Below, piece after piece: positions 1 to 10,692 of a stretch of DNA of 64,000 nt. Source of the stretch: Pleurotus ostreatus/Saccharomyces cerevisiae fusant (taxonomy: Eukaryota > Opisthokonta); contig JAMQCK010000006.1 in assembly GCA_024196135.1 (NCBI GenBank), positions 186,001-250,000 of the forward strand. Direction: 5' to 3'. The notes below the pieces were generated by a model that saw only the letters and a program-made list of their open reading frames with translations, had not been told where the DNA came from and searched no databases. Position numbers and translations under genes: made by a program. The first letter of the stretch is position 1. Every line of letters starts with the position of its first letter.

Positions 1-2250
1 TTGTGGCACGGCGGTGTAGTCGTGGGTGTAGAGGCGGCGACCTGGCGGGATGGACGATGTGCGGTCCGCAGTAGAGAGGTAAAGCGGCTCGCAGACCGGG
101 CGAGGGCCACAGGTAGCCCTGCCCGCGTATTTGGCGAAGATAGAGCCCGTGCTGGAGATGTGATCGTCGAGGGCGAGGAGGCGGTCGACGGCGCCATCGG
201 CCGCAAGGTCTCCAACGAGCACGAAAATGGTGAAGCGCCCGTCAAAGCGGGGGACGACAGAGGTGATGACCATATCGGAGACGCGCGTCGCGAAGGCAGG
301 CTTGAGGCGCGCACTGACCGCGATACCGGGGCGGCCGACATCGAAGTCAGATTTGGTGTCCGCGCCAAGGGCAAGCACCGAGGGCGGATACGCTATGGAG
401 GCGCCCGCTTGGTACTGCATGATTATCAGTCCCATAATCGCTCACACGTCTCGGCAACAAAACTCACCGCAGCATAACTCATCTGATACTTGTGCAACCT
501 CTGCAGCCAGTCTGCCGCCTTCTCTTCCCCTTCCTCTCCATCCTGTCCACCATCCTGTCCACCATCCTGTCCACCATTCTCCCCCGTCCCCGCCCTCCCC
601 TCCCTCTCCAACCCCGCATACATCGCCACCAGCGTCCGGTCGATCCTGATCAACTTCTCCGCCACCGTGAACCGCTCGCCCGCGTACGTATCCAGGATCG
701 CCGGGTCCGCGAGGCCCTTGGCCACATACCCGAGCTTCCAGCAGAGATTGTGGGCCTCCATGGTCGCGGTGTTGAGGCCGAGGCCGGCTGTGAGAGGGGG
801 GTTGGTAATTAGTTTGATGAAGATGCAATGAAAGGTATGAGGGGAAGGTAGAAGTGGACACTTACTCCGTGGCGAATGCGTATGACAGCAGTCTCCCATG
901 AAAAATACCGAATTATCGTTCACACTGTATGTGTTGATGAGGCGTTGGCTGACTGGAGTTTTTCCATCGTCAGCATCTTCCCCTCTTTCTCCTCAAAACC
1001 CAAGCACCCCAGAAGATCTCACAGCTAAACACTCACCATCATACGACGACCACCAGCTCACCTCGTCCCACTCCACGCTGAACGGATGAAAAATCGCCTT
1101 GATCATCCTCACCGCGTCCTCCTGCGTCGCCTCCACGCGGCTCTTGTTCTCGATTTGGATGTCGAAGCGGCAGGAGGGCTTGCCGTTGATGGGCTCGCGG
1201 GGGATGACGAGCACGATGCCGCGCGGGGAGCGGTTGATGCTGGGTGGGAGGGGGTTGTTAGCGGATGAAGGCATGGTAGCGTAGAGGGATTTGGGGGAGA
1301 CCACATGTGCGGGGTGGATCAAGGAGAAGAGACAAAGAAAAAGGCCGATAATAACTCACCATATCTTTTCCAAATCCGGATGGTTGCTCCGCACACCGAC
1401 CGCGTCGAGCACGCACCAGGTGATGGAGTGCAGGTCACCTTGAAGGACCGCGCCGAGAGGCTTCGCCCACCGTCGGACAGCGCTGCGCGCGCCGTCGGCA
1501 GCGAGGACGTATTTCGTGCGGATCCTTGACGGCGAGGCAGACCCATTAGCGGTGGTTGTGCCATCGGCGGCAACCTCGCTGCCGGGAGGAGTAGCGGGCG
1601 GCGTAGGCACACCATTCGCCGACACTCCCTCACCCTGCGTACTTCTCAGCTCAATATCATAAAAGCCGTCCTTTCCCCTCTCCATCCCCACAAACGCCGT
1701 ATTCCAATGCACCTCCAGACTCGGATTATGCCTCTTCGCATCGTCCAGCAGGATCTGCTCGACCAAGCCCTGACGAAGCAGTAGCGCGTAGTTCTTGTCG
1801 TAGTCGTATGCAGCGGGGAAGAGGCGCGCGGTGGCGATGCGCGTGCTGGTGCCGGCGTCGCCGCCCATTTCCCAGAAGGCGCGGCCGAAGACCTTCTTGC
1901 CGACGTGTTCGGCTTGCTCGAAGGGGAGGCCGAGGGACTGAGTGAGGGAGCGGTGTGTTAGGCATATGTTTTTGAGGCGGGAAAAAAGAAAGTACGCACT
2001 TGCCAAATTTCCATAACTCTGGGCTGGATGGCATCACCTCTGCCGTACTGATGACCAGCGTAGTCGGTCGAATCGCAGATGAAGAACTTGACGCCCATCC
2101 TGGCGAGAACGACCGCCGACATGATACCTGCGGGACCTGACGAGAACAAGTTAAAGTTCTGAACATACGGTGAGTGTATTGGCACTCACCAGCGCCGATG
2201 ATCGCGACATCGTAGGTGTCCTGGGTAGCGTCGGGTGTAACGGAGGCCAT
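1..2250 (-). CDS. FAD-dependent aromatic monooxygenase, phenol 2-monooxygenase-like (3' end off window)
   Basis: Flavoprotein hydroxylase of the phenol 2-monooxygenase family, expected to hydroxylate an aromatic substrate with NADPH and O2. The first exon starts at ATG 2250 and gives an FAD Rossmann motif AIIGAGPAG split by an intron. It is followed by a GRGDAIQPRVMEIWQ stretch (phenol-hydroxylase fold), then the second FAD motif FFMGDCCHTHSPR and a following LNTATMEAHNLCWKLGYVA. The end at positions 1-400 matches the thioredoxin-like C-terminal dimerisation domain (GADTKSDFDVGRPG). About six introns are inferred; one runs from the GTGAGT after ..QMSYAA (near 470) to the AG near 420. The stop lies left of the window. 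An acidic Gly-Gln-Asp repeat sits between the FAD domain and the C-terminal domain. Substrate unknown. Confidence 0.88.
538..573. repeat. 12-bp coding minisatellite, three units
   Basis: Three perfect copies of a 12-bp unit (ccatcctgtcca on the + strand) and the start of a fourth lie inside the monooxygenase coding sequence. On the coding strand they encode repeated Gly-Gly-Gln-Asp, leading into an acidic Glu/Gly run. The repeat is in frame, so length changes would alter a surface linker and not break the gene. Confidence 0.85.
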
Positions 2251-3036
2251 GGTAAGATTTCAATGGATGACGAGGTGGCGATACTAGACGATGTATAGCA
2301 GATGAATGAAGTAGAAAACCTCTGAGAGCCAAACGCCCTCATCGGCGCCCTCTTATAAGGTGTCCTATCCATGCGTGGGACCGGATGGGTGCCGCGAAGC
2401 AGTGGCGGCGGCCAGATCGTATCATACATCGGGGGGAGTAGGAGAACGGGCAAGACCGCGCGCGAGAGATGAACGAGAGTACCTCGCCAGACAGCTAGTA
2501 CTGAGGATCCCCGCCAGCACAGGGTGCGATTGTGGCAGCTTCATCAGCAGCAGGAGGTCGAGGTCACGTTTAGCTAGTCCCCGAAACGGAATTAGGGCGA
2601 GCGAAGGGTTAGAATAAAGGACGAAGGATAGAGCGAGCCATGGATAGAGCGGGCGCGGAGTGGGTCGGGGACTGAGAACGGCGCGAGCGTCGCGCGCTTA
2701 CACCGGAAGCCCCAATTCAAGTCGATGATTGGGCGTCTGAACTGCCAGGGCGTAAGCTGCTTGAGGTAACCGCAGGCTGGAGGAGGATAGACGGGGAGAT
2801 ATAGGCGGAGATATATTAGCCGCTGGCCGAGCGTACTCGTACACTCCATCATGGAGGATGTGGTCAACGAACGACCTTGGCGCGGATGGAGACCGAACGG
2901 CAAGCGGATGTACGGCAGTGACCGAACGGAAGGAAATCGGTGATCGGCCCGGGATCCGAGGTCACCGATCAGCGGTGTGGAATTTTGGGACTTGCATCAA
3001 ACTTGCATTGTTCTCTGGTCCCATTGTATTCTCGAG
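2251..3036. other. Divergent intergenic region, monooxygenase / NOC4
   Basis: 786 bp between two divergently transcribed starts. Besides the TATA-like element near 2355 I see no reading frame with recognisable features, so it is best read as a shared promoter region. Confidence 0.6.
2352..2359 (-). promoter_or_regulatory. TATA-like box of the monooxygenase gene
   Basis: CTTATAAG lies about 100 nt upstream of the monooxygenase ATG on its coding strand, in the 786-bp divergent gap shared with NOC4. Position fits a fungal TATA box; no transcript data support it here. Confidence 0.4.
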
Positions 3037-5149
3037 ATGCCGTCCTCCCTCCCCCCTCCCTCGAAGAAGCGTAAAATACAGGAGAGCCAAACGATAAAGG
3101 AGGCGCAGAGGCTCGAGCAAACCCTTACGGACGCCATCAGCACCAATGCATCCTTGAATCCCCTCGCGGACCTGGTCGATCTCGCTGCGAAGGCGAAGGA
3201 CGCCAGAGATGTCTCGAAGGCGATCTACGCGCTTTACCGAGTGTTTGTGCTACTCGTGAATGAGGGGAAGCTAGAGGTTGATGGGACGGAGGAGGCGGCG
3301 GCCGTAAAGACATGGATTCGCGAGCAGATGAACCGCTACGTGAATGTTCTCGGCACGCTGCTCAAGCATGAAGAGAAGACCATACGGGTGCGTCAACCTT
3401 CTTCTGTCTTTCTAATCATATCTAACACGATTATAGTTATCAGCTCTGCAAATCCTGTTCTCCCTCCAGAAACACCTTTCCTCTTCTATATCCGCACCCT
3501 CCAAACCTCAATTTCATGTGTCCCACTTCAAGCGCATAGTCTCCTTCCTCCTTCTTGGTCCGCCAGGCCATCCATCACCCATCGACCCCGATGTTCTACA
3601 CGAGTTCCACGACAAGTGGTTCAGCGAGAACGACGACATCCGATGGTTCTTCCTTCGTGAAGCTGCGTGCGTCTTCCCTTCTCCCCCTCCCACGAAACGC
3701 AACTCACATAACTGTAGAACTCTCCTCCACAACCACCCCGACCCTCAGGATGCCCCTGTCAACCTCCTCACCATACTTCAAGGCCTTACCACCTTCCCCA
3801 CTGAGCAAGCCGAGCTCAACTCCTGGTGGGTGCCAGAGTTGGGCGCCAAACCTCCCAAGCCGAAAAAGGCGAAGGGCAACGCAGACGCCTCTGACTCAGA
3901 CGATGAAGCAAAGCCCGCCTGCACTGAAGACGACAACGACGACTGGCGCAAGTTCTTCGACGACGAGCCCGAGGCGGGCGCGGGGAAGGACAAGGCGCCA
4001 TCCGCGCGCCTGCACAACCTCACGATCCATCAGTCCCTGCACTCATTACCCTCGCACCGCGCCGTCTTCACACGCGCTTGGCTCACTCTCCTGCCCCGCC
4101 TCACCATCAAGGGCGACCCGGACCTCTCGCGCGCCCTCGCCGTGCGCGCGCTCAACGTCATGCACCGCGGCGTGCTCCCGCACCTCACGCGCGCCGTCCT
4201 CGTCATGGACTGGATCGCCGCGTGCGTCGACTACGGCGGGTCGCCCGGCCTCCTCGCGCTGAACGCCCTCTTCGTCCTGATGAAGGAGTACAATCTGGAC
4301 TACCCGTTCTTCTACAAGCGCCTCTATGCGTTCTTGGATCGAGACGTGCTGCATCTGAAGCACCGGGCGCGGTTCTTCAGGATGGCAGAGGTCTTCTTGA
4401 GCTCGACGTGAGTGCGAGCTTGTAAACTACAGTACATTGCTGATTACTGAGCCACCATAGTCACCTCCCCGCGACCCTCCTCGCATCCTTCGTCAAGCGC
4501 CTCGCGCGCCTCTCGCTCAGCGCGCCACCCGCAGCGATTGTCATGGTCATCCCATTCACCTACAACATCCTCAAGCGGCATCCTAAGCTCATGCCCATGA
4601 TCCATCGCTCGGACTACGATGGCGCTGAGGAAGGTGCGAATTCAGCCTTCCGGTCTCCTACTTTTTTACGAACGTCTGATTCACCTTTCCCTCACAGATC
4701 CCTTCCTCCCCCTGGAATCCGATCCCCAGCAAACCAACGCCCTCGCCAGCTCCCTCTGGGAGCTCGCCACGCACAGGCAGCACTACCACGCCGGCGTATC
4801 CACCCTGGCGAAGATATTCAGCGAGGCGTTCACGAAGCCCAGCTACGCGATGGAGGATTTTTTGGATCATACGTATGGAACGGTGAGTGTGTCTCGAAGT
4901 TTTCCCTATCCTTTTCTGTTCTTCTCCGTCGCCGTCCTCTCCGTTGCCTTTCAACCCATGATGCCCTATAACATGCTCACGCATCACCCTCCCCAGCTCT
5001 TTGAAACCGAAGCCAAGCGCAAGATCAAGAAGGAGCCCGCGCTCGCGCTCGATATCGGGAAGGACCTGGAGAGGCTCTTCCCGGTCACGAGGGAGGACCG
5101 CCCAACGATGGAGGGTGGCGTGGTGCAGGATCTGTGGGTTTTTGCGTAG
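3037..5149 (+). CDS. NOC4: Nucleolar complex protein 4 (CBF/Mak21 family)
   Basis: Noc4 pairs with Nop14 in the small-subunit processome and is needed for 40S ribosome maturation in the nucleolus. The start chosen is ATG 3037 (MPSSLPPPSKKRKIQ), which gives a basic nuclear-localisation-like N terminus. The body is helical, with an acidic patch (SDSDDEAKPACTEDDNDD) and then the CBF/Mak21 domain, recognisable by LTIHQSLHSLPSHRAVFTRAW, NVMHRGVLPHLTRAVLVMDW and IPFTYNILKRHPKLMPMIHR. The end, LFETEAKRKIKKEPALALDI followed by a short tail, is also typical. Four to six short introns interrupt the frame, for example after 3386, near 3665, near 4410 and near 4635. It converges with the CCCH gene downstream. 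Confidence 0.9.
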
Positions 5150-5744
5150 AGTTACAATCTTGTGTCATCTGCTCCGTAGCTTGAGTGTGAACTGGAGAAG
5201 CTTTGCCAATGATTCGACTGTGTTGTTACGCTTGCGTGCGAGGTGGAGGTGCGCGTTGGCGGCGACAGATCGGGATATGTCCAGTCAGAACGACCGCGCG
5301 CGTGAGGATGGAAGACTGGTGACCAATTTCTGAGTTTGACCTTGAAGCCTCCCTCAGCCTGAACGTCAACAGGAGGGTTCAACTAGTACATGTACAATTC
5401 CGCCAGTGCTACGGTGAACATGACGAGCAGCCTGAGAGACCCAGTCGTGTTATCTATCGTGAATACGAACCAAAAGTCAATTGCACGTCGTAACTGAGGC
5501 AATGGCCGGCACAGCAGAATGGTAGGAAGGAAACGAAATCAGTGCGAGGAGAGATATATAGAGAACAAGATGGAAAGTAGGCAGAGACGGCATCTACTAT
5601 ACCGGTCCATTACAAGTACACACACATGCGCGTCGGACACGAACATAACAATTGGTTGGATCTTCTACTTTTCGAAATTCTTCCCCGCCGCACAACAACG
5701 GCAACCAGCGCCACGACGGCACCCAGCGCCACGACGCCTCCCGC
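5150..5744. other. Convergent intergenic region, NOC4 / CCCH gene
   Basis: 595 bp between two 3' ends. It should hold both 3' UTRs. No gene, repeat or RNA structure was recognised. Confidence 0.6.
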
Positions 5745-7940
5745 TCACGCATCCATGTTGTCCATGCTGAACAGATCGTCGTCGTCCGCGGGCGCCGCCG
5801 CCGGCTGCGACAGCGGGCTCACGCCCTGCGCGGGGCCCTTCTGTGCAGCCGCCGGTGCCGGCGCCTTCGACTTCGCGGCCGCCGAGTACGACAGCCGCGA
5901 GAACATCTGGTCCAGCGTCGACCCGCCCTGCTGCGAGCCCGGCACGCCAGCGGGGCGCGCCCCCACGCCCGCGCCGCTGATGCCCGGCGGCGGCGTGCTC
6001 GCGGCCCAGTCGCTCATGCTGCCCGAGAAGGAGCCGAAGGCGTTCGCGCCGCCGACGCCGGGGCTCGTGCTGACGGCGCCGAAGGTCGAGCCGCTCGGCG
6101 AGGCGAGCGGGAGGGGCGGGGGCAAGGCGTGGATACGCGAGTAGCCCGCAGCGAGGCCCTGCGGCAATGACTGTCCAGGGGCGTGCGACTGCAAGGCGCG
6201 TGTCGAAGGCGACATGACAAGGTTCTCCTGCACACCAGGCTGAGGAGCGGTAATGTTCCTCGGCTGCGGCCCATTGCGGAGGTACGACTCGGTCTGTGCA
6301 TTCGTCGCACCCTGTGAGTATTGAGTGAGATCGAAAGGCGAGCGAGCCGGGTTACCGGCATTGGGTTGACCGTATATCGGGGCAGAGACATTGCGAACGC
6401 CACGACCGAGCTGCTGCTTGGCGTAGTTCTGGTGGATGGATGGGAGGAAGGCAGCGCTGGCATTGCTGGGCGACAGTCCAGTGATAAATGCATTGTCGTC
6501 CACGAACGAGCCATGCGAGAAGGAGCCCGGTACGCCCAGATGGGCGTTGGGTGAGGAAGGAAGCCCTGAGTGCGATGACAAGAGCGGCGGCTTGGGGGCA
6601 TCCGCAGGCGGGTTCTCCGACCATATCGACCGCACATCGGCAAGCAAAGACGGGGCGGGGACGGACCGGGAATACCGGTGACCAGATGCCGCAGGATCTC
6701 TCGGCGGGAGGGGCTGATGCTGGCTCGGCGTGCCAGTCGGTGTCTGTCCAGAGTTGGTACGCGACATACGGCGGCTGCGCTCCTCGGGGGTCAACAGATC
6801 GGTCAAGGAGCCCGGGATGAACTCCTCCAAATCGTCTTCGCCACCATCATCGGGTATACCTGGCGGCCGTCCGCGAATGGTCCGCTGATTGTAAGCGCCC
6901 TCATCGTCCATATTGCTCCAGCCGACCGAGCGACTGACAGCCCCGTTACCGCCTCCCATAGTCATCGCGAGACCACTGCCAAGGCTAGCGGCGATCCCCT
7001 TGTTCTGCCAGGCGTCCTCACGGAACGCAGTCTGGTTATGCGGTGCACTGAATGGGGACGTGGTGGCGCCCTCGTTCGCCTGCAAGGACGAGCTCGCGTC
7101 CCTGGATGGTGATGGGGTAAGCCCATTGATTCGGCGAGGGGACGTGGCTAGGCCAGACTGGCGCGGGGGCGAGCCGATGGGGCCGAGATCGGCGGGGGGC
7201 GGGGTCGTCTTTGCCTGCCTACGAGGCGAGGCAACAGGAATGCTCGACGCCGGGGATGTCGCCTCCTTATTAATCGGATCCGCCGCCTCATGTGTCGGGC
7301 TCGACTGCGACTGCTGCCGCGCCGGAGCAGCGGGCAGCTCCGCGGACTCGTCCAGTGCCTCTGTGAACGATGCGAAGTCCGTATTCTTGATCGCGGGGGC
7401 AGGCGCCGAGGGGGACACCTTGAGCGACATCGGGGGCCGCCCGGAGCGCGTGGGGGCGGTCGACCCGCCAGACAGGAGCGAGTTGGAGCGCCCGCTCGCA
7501 CCTGCGCCCTCGCGCTTGCCCCGCCGTCCGCCGCCCTCCTTCCCGCCGCCACCTCCTGCTGCCTGCTGCGCCGCACGCTTGTTCTTGCGGTCCATCGCCA
7601 TGCTCTGCCCGGGCAGTACGTGCGCGAGCGCGCACTTGTGCCCGAACTTGCAGTTCCCCTTGACGAACCACGCGCAGGTGTCCTTCGGCGCGCCCGGCTC
7701 CGCGGACGAGTGCGAGAAGGGGCAGGACGAGCCCGCGGTACAGCCGCCGACGCGGAAGAACTTGCAGGGCACATGGCTCAGGTCCTTCGCTGCGCAGGGA
7801 GGGATGTAAATATTGTGGCTAGGGGCAGGGGCGGGCTACGTACACTTGGCGGACTTCCTGCCCTTGTCGTATCCCCGTCCCTCGCGATCTCGCTCCTCAT
7901 GTTGCGATCCGGACGATTCGAGGCGGTCAGCAGACGGCAT
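5745..7940 (-). CDS. Tandem CCCH zinc-finger protein (Cps3/Lee1-like)
   Basis: Predicted RNA-binding regulator. Exon 1 (7940-7844) encodes MPSADRLESSGSQHEERD.. and ends at a GTACGT donor. Exon 2 starts at 7789 and stays open to the stop at 5745, giving about 708 aa. Two C-x7-C-x5-C-x3-H fingers lie just after the junction: CKFFRVGGCTAGSSCPFSH, then CAWFVKGNCKFGHKCALAH. The order and the LSHVPCKFF lead-in resemble the yeast Lee1 / fission yeast Cps3 group. The remaining ~600 residues are Ser/Pro/Gly/Ala-rich and probably disordered, with a short acidic helix-like patch (DDGGEDDLEEFIPGSL) and an acidic C-terminal tail. RNA targets are unknown. It shares a 629-bp divergent promoter with MDM35. 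Confidence 0.85.
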
Positions 7941-8569
7941 TGACTGATCGTAGAGGGGTGCTGGTGTATGCCGTGGTGATGGGGGTGTGAATCAAAATGG
8001 AGCCGCGACCAGTTCGTACGAAGGGGGGATGGATAGGAGATACAATGATACAACAGAAGAGAAGTACGAGTTGGTGGTACACGGCTCTGGGGACGACTCC
8101 AAGGGGCGCACGACAAGAGCTCGAGAGATGCAGCACGCCGAGTTTAGGCATGCGAAAAAATTCGCCACGCGACCGGCATCTCGGCCACATGTAGGCGCGT
8201 GGAGGACCTCATCTCGGCTAGATGCCTCGTTCTGCCTACAGGCAGCGGAGAGGGCATTCAAAGTACGTAGACGGAGTACTTCTTGAATGAGTTGGGGGTC
8301 TGAATGTGAAGTTTACGTCTGAATTTGGGCCTTTTGCACCCCCATACACACACTCGGTCGTATGCCAGAGTATGTCACTTGAGCCAGCCACAACCTCTTC
8401 CTACCGACCTCTTACCCTCTTCCTGACAGTAGGGGTGTCATATTCACGCAGTGCAGACATGAATGTTGGCCATAATGAAGTGAACTTCCGAGTATAACTT
8501 GATACTTCCCCGGCCCGGACGTCCCGTTCATGATCGCGCGTCACTTCCCCACCTTCACCCAACCCCACC
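7941..8569. other. Divergent promoter region, CCCH gene / MDM35
   Basis: 629 bp between two start codons pointing away from each other. No additional gene is supported; overlapping short frames here have no family features. Confidence 0.6.
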
Positions 8570-8928
8570 ATGGCTCACAGTCTCAACGAGAAGTGCACTC
8601 CCCTCAAGAAGGAGTACGACAACTGCTTCAACGCGTGGTTCGAAGGCTACCTCGAGCCTGCTGTTGCGACCACCGACCAAGCGCGCTCCGAGTTCTCGAA
8701 GCGGAAGGCGCAGGAATTCCAGGACAAGTGCGGGCCCGTTTGGAATAGCTACAGGGAGTGTGTCCAGGTGCGCTGAGCTTCATGGCGCGTGAAGAATGGT
8801 CCCTGACAAGGAAATAGCAAGCGGTGAAGGACAAGGGGTTGGACACGCTACTGCAAGCGGCACGCGAAGAGAACCCCTTGACGGAAACGGACACACGAAG
8901 TCCGCCGCAGGACCCACAAACCAAGTGA
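8570..8928 (+). CDS. MDM35: Mitochondrial intermembrane-space chaperone Mdm35 (TRIAP1 family)
   Basis: Small twin CX9C protein that binds Ups1/Ups2 (PRELI) proteins in the intermembrane space and enables phosphatidic acid and phosphatidylserine transfer. It is imported by the Mia40 relay. Exon 1 is 8570-8767 and exon 2 is 8818-8928, with intron GTGCGC..AAATAG; the join is in frame and gives 102 aa. The first CX9C is CTPLKKEYDNC (Cys9, Cys19) and the second is CGPVWNSYREC. The family signature FNAWF lies between them. The C-terminal ~25 residues (ENPLTETDTRSPPQDP..) form a polar tail. There is no cleavable presequence, as expected for Mia40 clients. Confidence 0.95.
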
Positions 8929-9151
8929 CAAGGAAGCGGACTGTGGATGGCTTGGAGGTAAATACGCGCTCGGCTCCTTTGGCCATTGTTCGCTCATCGA
9001 ATCCGTCAGAAACCTATTCCAGTTCAACTACGAACGTCCAGAACATTGTAGCATTGTATACTACCACAACTCATAGCAATCATCGCATGGCCATACAAGT
9101 AACTTCAGCACAAGACGCCAAGCAATACCATACTCTCAGGTACGCCCCACC

Positions 9152-10188
9152 CTACATTCCAGGCTTCAAGAACGCCCTCATGGGCGGAATCCCCTTCACC
9201 TCCTGCTCCACCCTCTGCCGCCACAGATGCAGCCCACTGCTACACAGTGAACTCTTACACGACACGCACGACACCGCCTCGTTCGTAAACACAGTTTCCA
9301 GCCTCCTGAGCGACGAGACATGGCCGCCCAAGTTCGCGAGGACGACAGCGCAGATGCGCGTCCAGTTGACGCAGGCCTCGTACCCGCCGCGGTGGCCGAG
9401 GGGTGCGCACCGACATGCGGAGGCGAGGACGTTGCGCCAGGCTTCGAGGTAGAGCATCTGTGGGGTGTCAGGCCCGAGGAAGGAAGTCAATGGTCGAACG
9501 CACGTATGGCACAACAAACAGCCCAGAGAGCGACTTCAGGACCTCCGACATCGGCAGGCTGATCGTGAGCGGTGCCGCCGCATCCAAAATCTCGAAATAC
9601 GAATGCCGCGCTGCATAGTTCATAATCTCCACCGGGTGGTCAGGTAGAGTTTCCCTGCACAACTCAGTCAGCCTTCCATCCTTCTTCCCTCCCTCTTGCG
9701 CCTCCCTCTTCCCCTTCACCCTACCACCAACTCACCTCATCCGAATCCTGCAAATCCCCATCGCGCTGAACACCTCGTACTTCTCCGCCGCCTCCGCCAG
9801 CGCATCCAGCCTCTCGAACGGCACGCCTTCCAGCGTCGGCTGCCGCCAAGGATAGATGAACTGAAAGAGCAGCTCGAGCGTCTGCCCGTCCTCCGTCAGG
9901 TCGACGGCCTCGGTTGCATGACAGGCAAGTTCAGCAGGGGGAAAGGCGCCCGCGTGCGTGTCGAGGTTGACTCGGTGAATGTGGAAGAGGAGGCCGTCGC
10001 AGGAGCGGAAGGTGATATCGGAGTCGGGGAACCAGACTGGGGGGGTAGGGGTAGGGGGAGGAAGAGGGTGAAGGGTAGTGTAGGAGTAGGGGGGGTGGGA
10101 GGTTAGTGAATGAGTGATTGGAGTCGGTAAAGGGTTACTTACAGCGTTCGGATACCCTAGAAGTACTGCTCTTATTGTGTTCTGTCAT
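9152..10188 (-). CDS. BTB/POZ domain protein of the Agaricomycete type
   Basis: Four exons: 10188-10143, 10036-9736, one ending near 9495, and a last exon running to the stop at 9152; about 270 aa. The N-terminal half is a BTB fold: FWFPDSDITFRSCDGLLFHI (strand-strand-helix opening), TLELLFQFIYPWRQPTLEG, then AEKYEVFSAMGICRIRM. The rest is helical, including NYAARHSYFEILDAAAPL, and carries several cysteines near the end. Such single-BTB proteins form very large families in mushrooms. Their partners are mostly unknown; dimerisation or a Cullin-3 adaptor role is inference only. The first intron is C-rich on the coding strand, unusually so even for a polypyrimidine tract. Confidence 0.8.
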
Positions 10189-10692
10189 TGGATGAAGTGC
10201 CTTGAAGTGATAGGGTAAGGTGGGAAATAGGGTGCAGTGCGAGACATTCGCGCGCGAAGCATATTTGCCCGTTTGTCTCGCTCTCCATCGGTGTTCTCAA
10301 TCTAAAGGGGCGGTGCTTGCGCGTCACCCTTTCTGCAGGGGCTGGCCGAGTCTTGTCTATAGCGAGGACGCGACACATCGCCGCACCGTACCTACGGCGT
10401 TAAACGAACAAATATGAGCATACAATTGGCCATCCGAATATGGTGGTCCTGTATTCTATGAGCCTTTTCAAAACCCATGCGCGCGTGAAGCTGGCCCTTC
10501 GCCTGGGACACGATGCAATAGCTTTGACAGTGGCTACAGACAGTGTTTACAGTCACAAACACCCTACAACTTTCGAAATAACTGACTCTCATTCCATACC
10601 AATCCGCTTCAAGGCCTTCACAAGTCGTATAAATATATAGCTGATGCAGGCAAGGTATCAATCGTATACAGAACATTAAGAAGCCAAAGAGT
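10189..10692. other. Intergenic gap, BTB promoter and VPS74 3' end
   Basis: 504 bp upstream of the BTB start and downstream of the VPS74 stop. Short open frames are present on both strands but none has recognisable features. Confidence 0.55.

Noticed and set aside
426..923. Direct reading of ..AETCERLWD as coding in the monooxygenase
   Set aside because: The segment starts at a GTGAGT donor after QMSYAA and ends at a CAG before YQAGAS; splicing it out restores a continuous phenol-hydroxylase frame, so it is intron.
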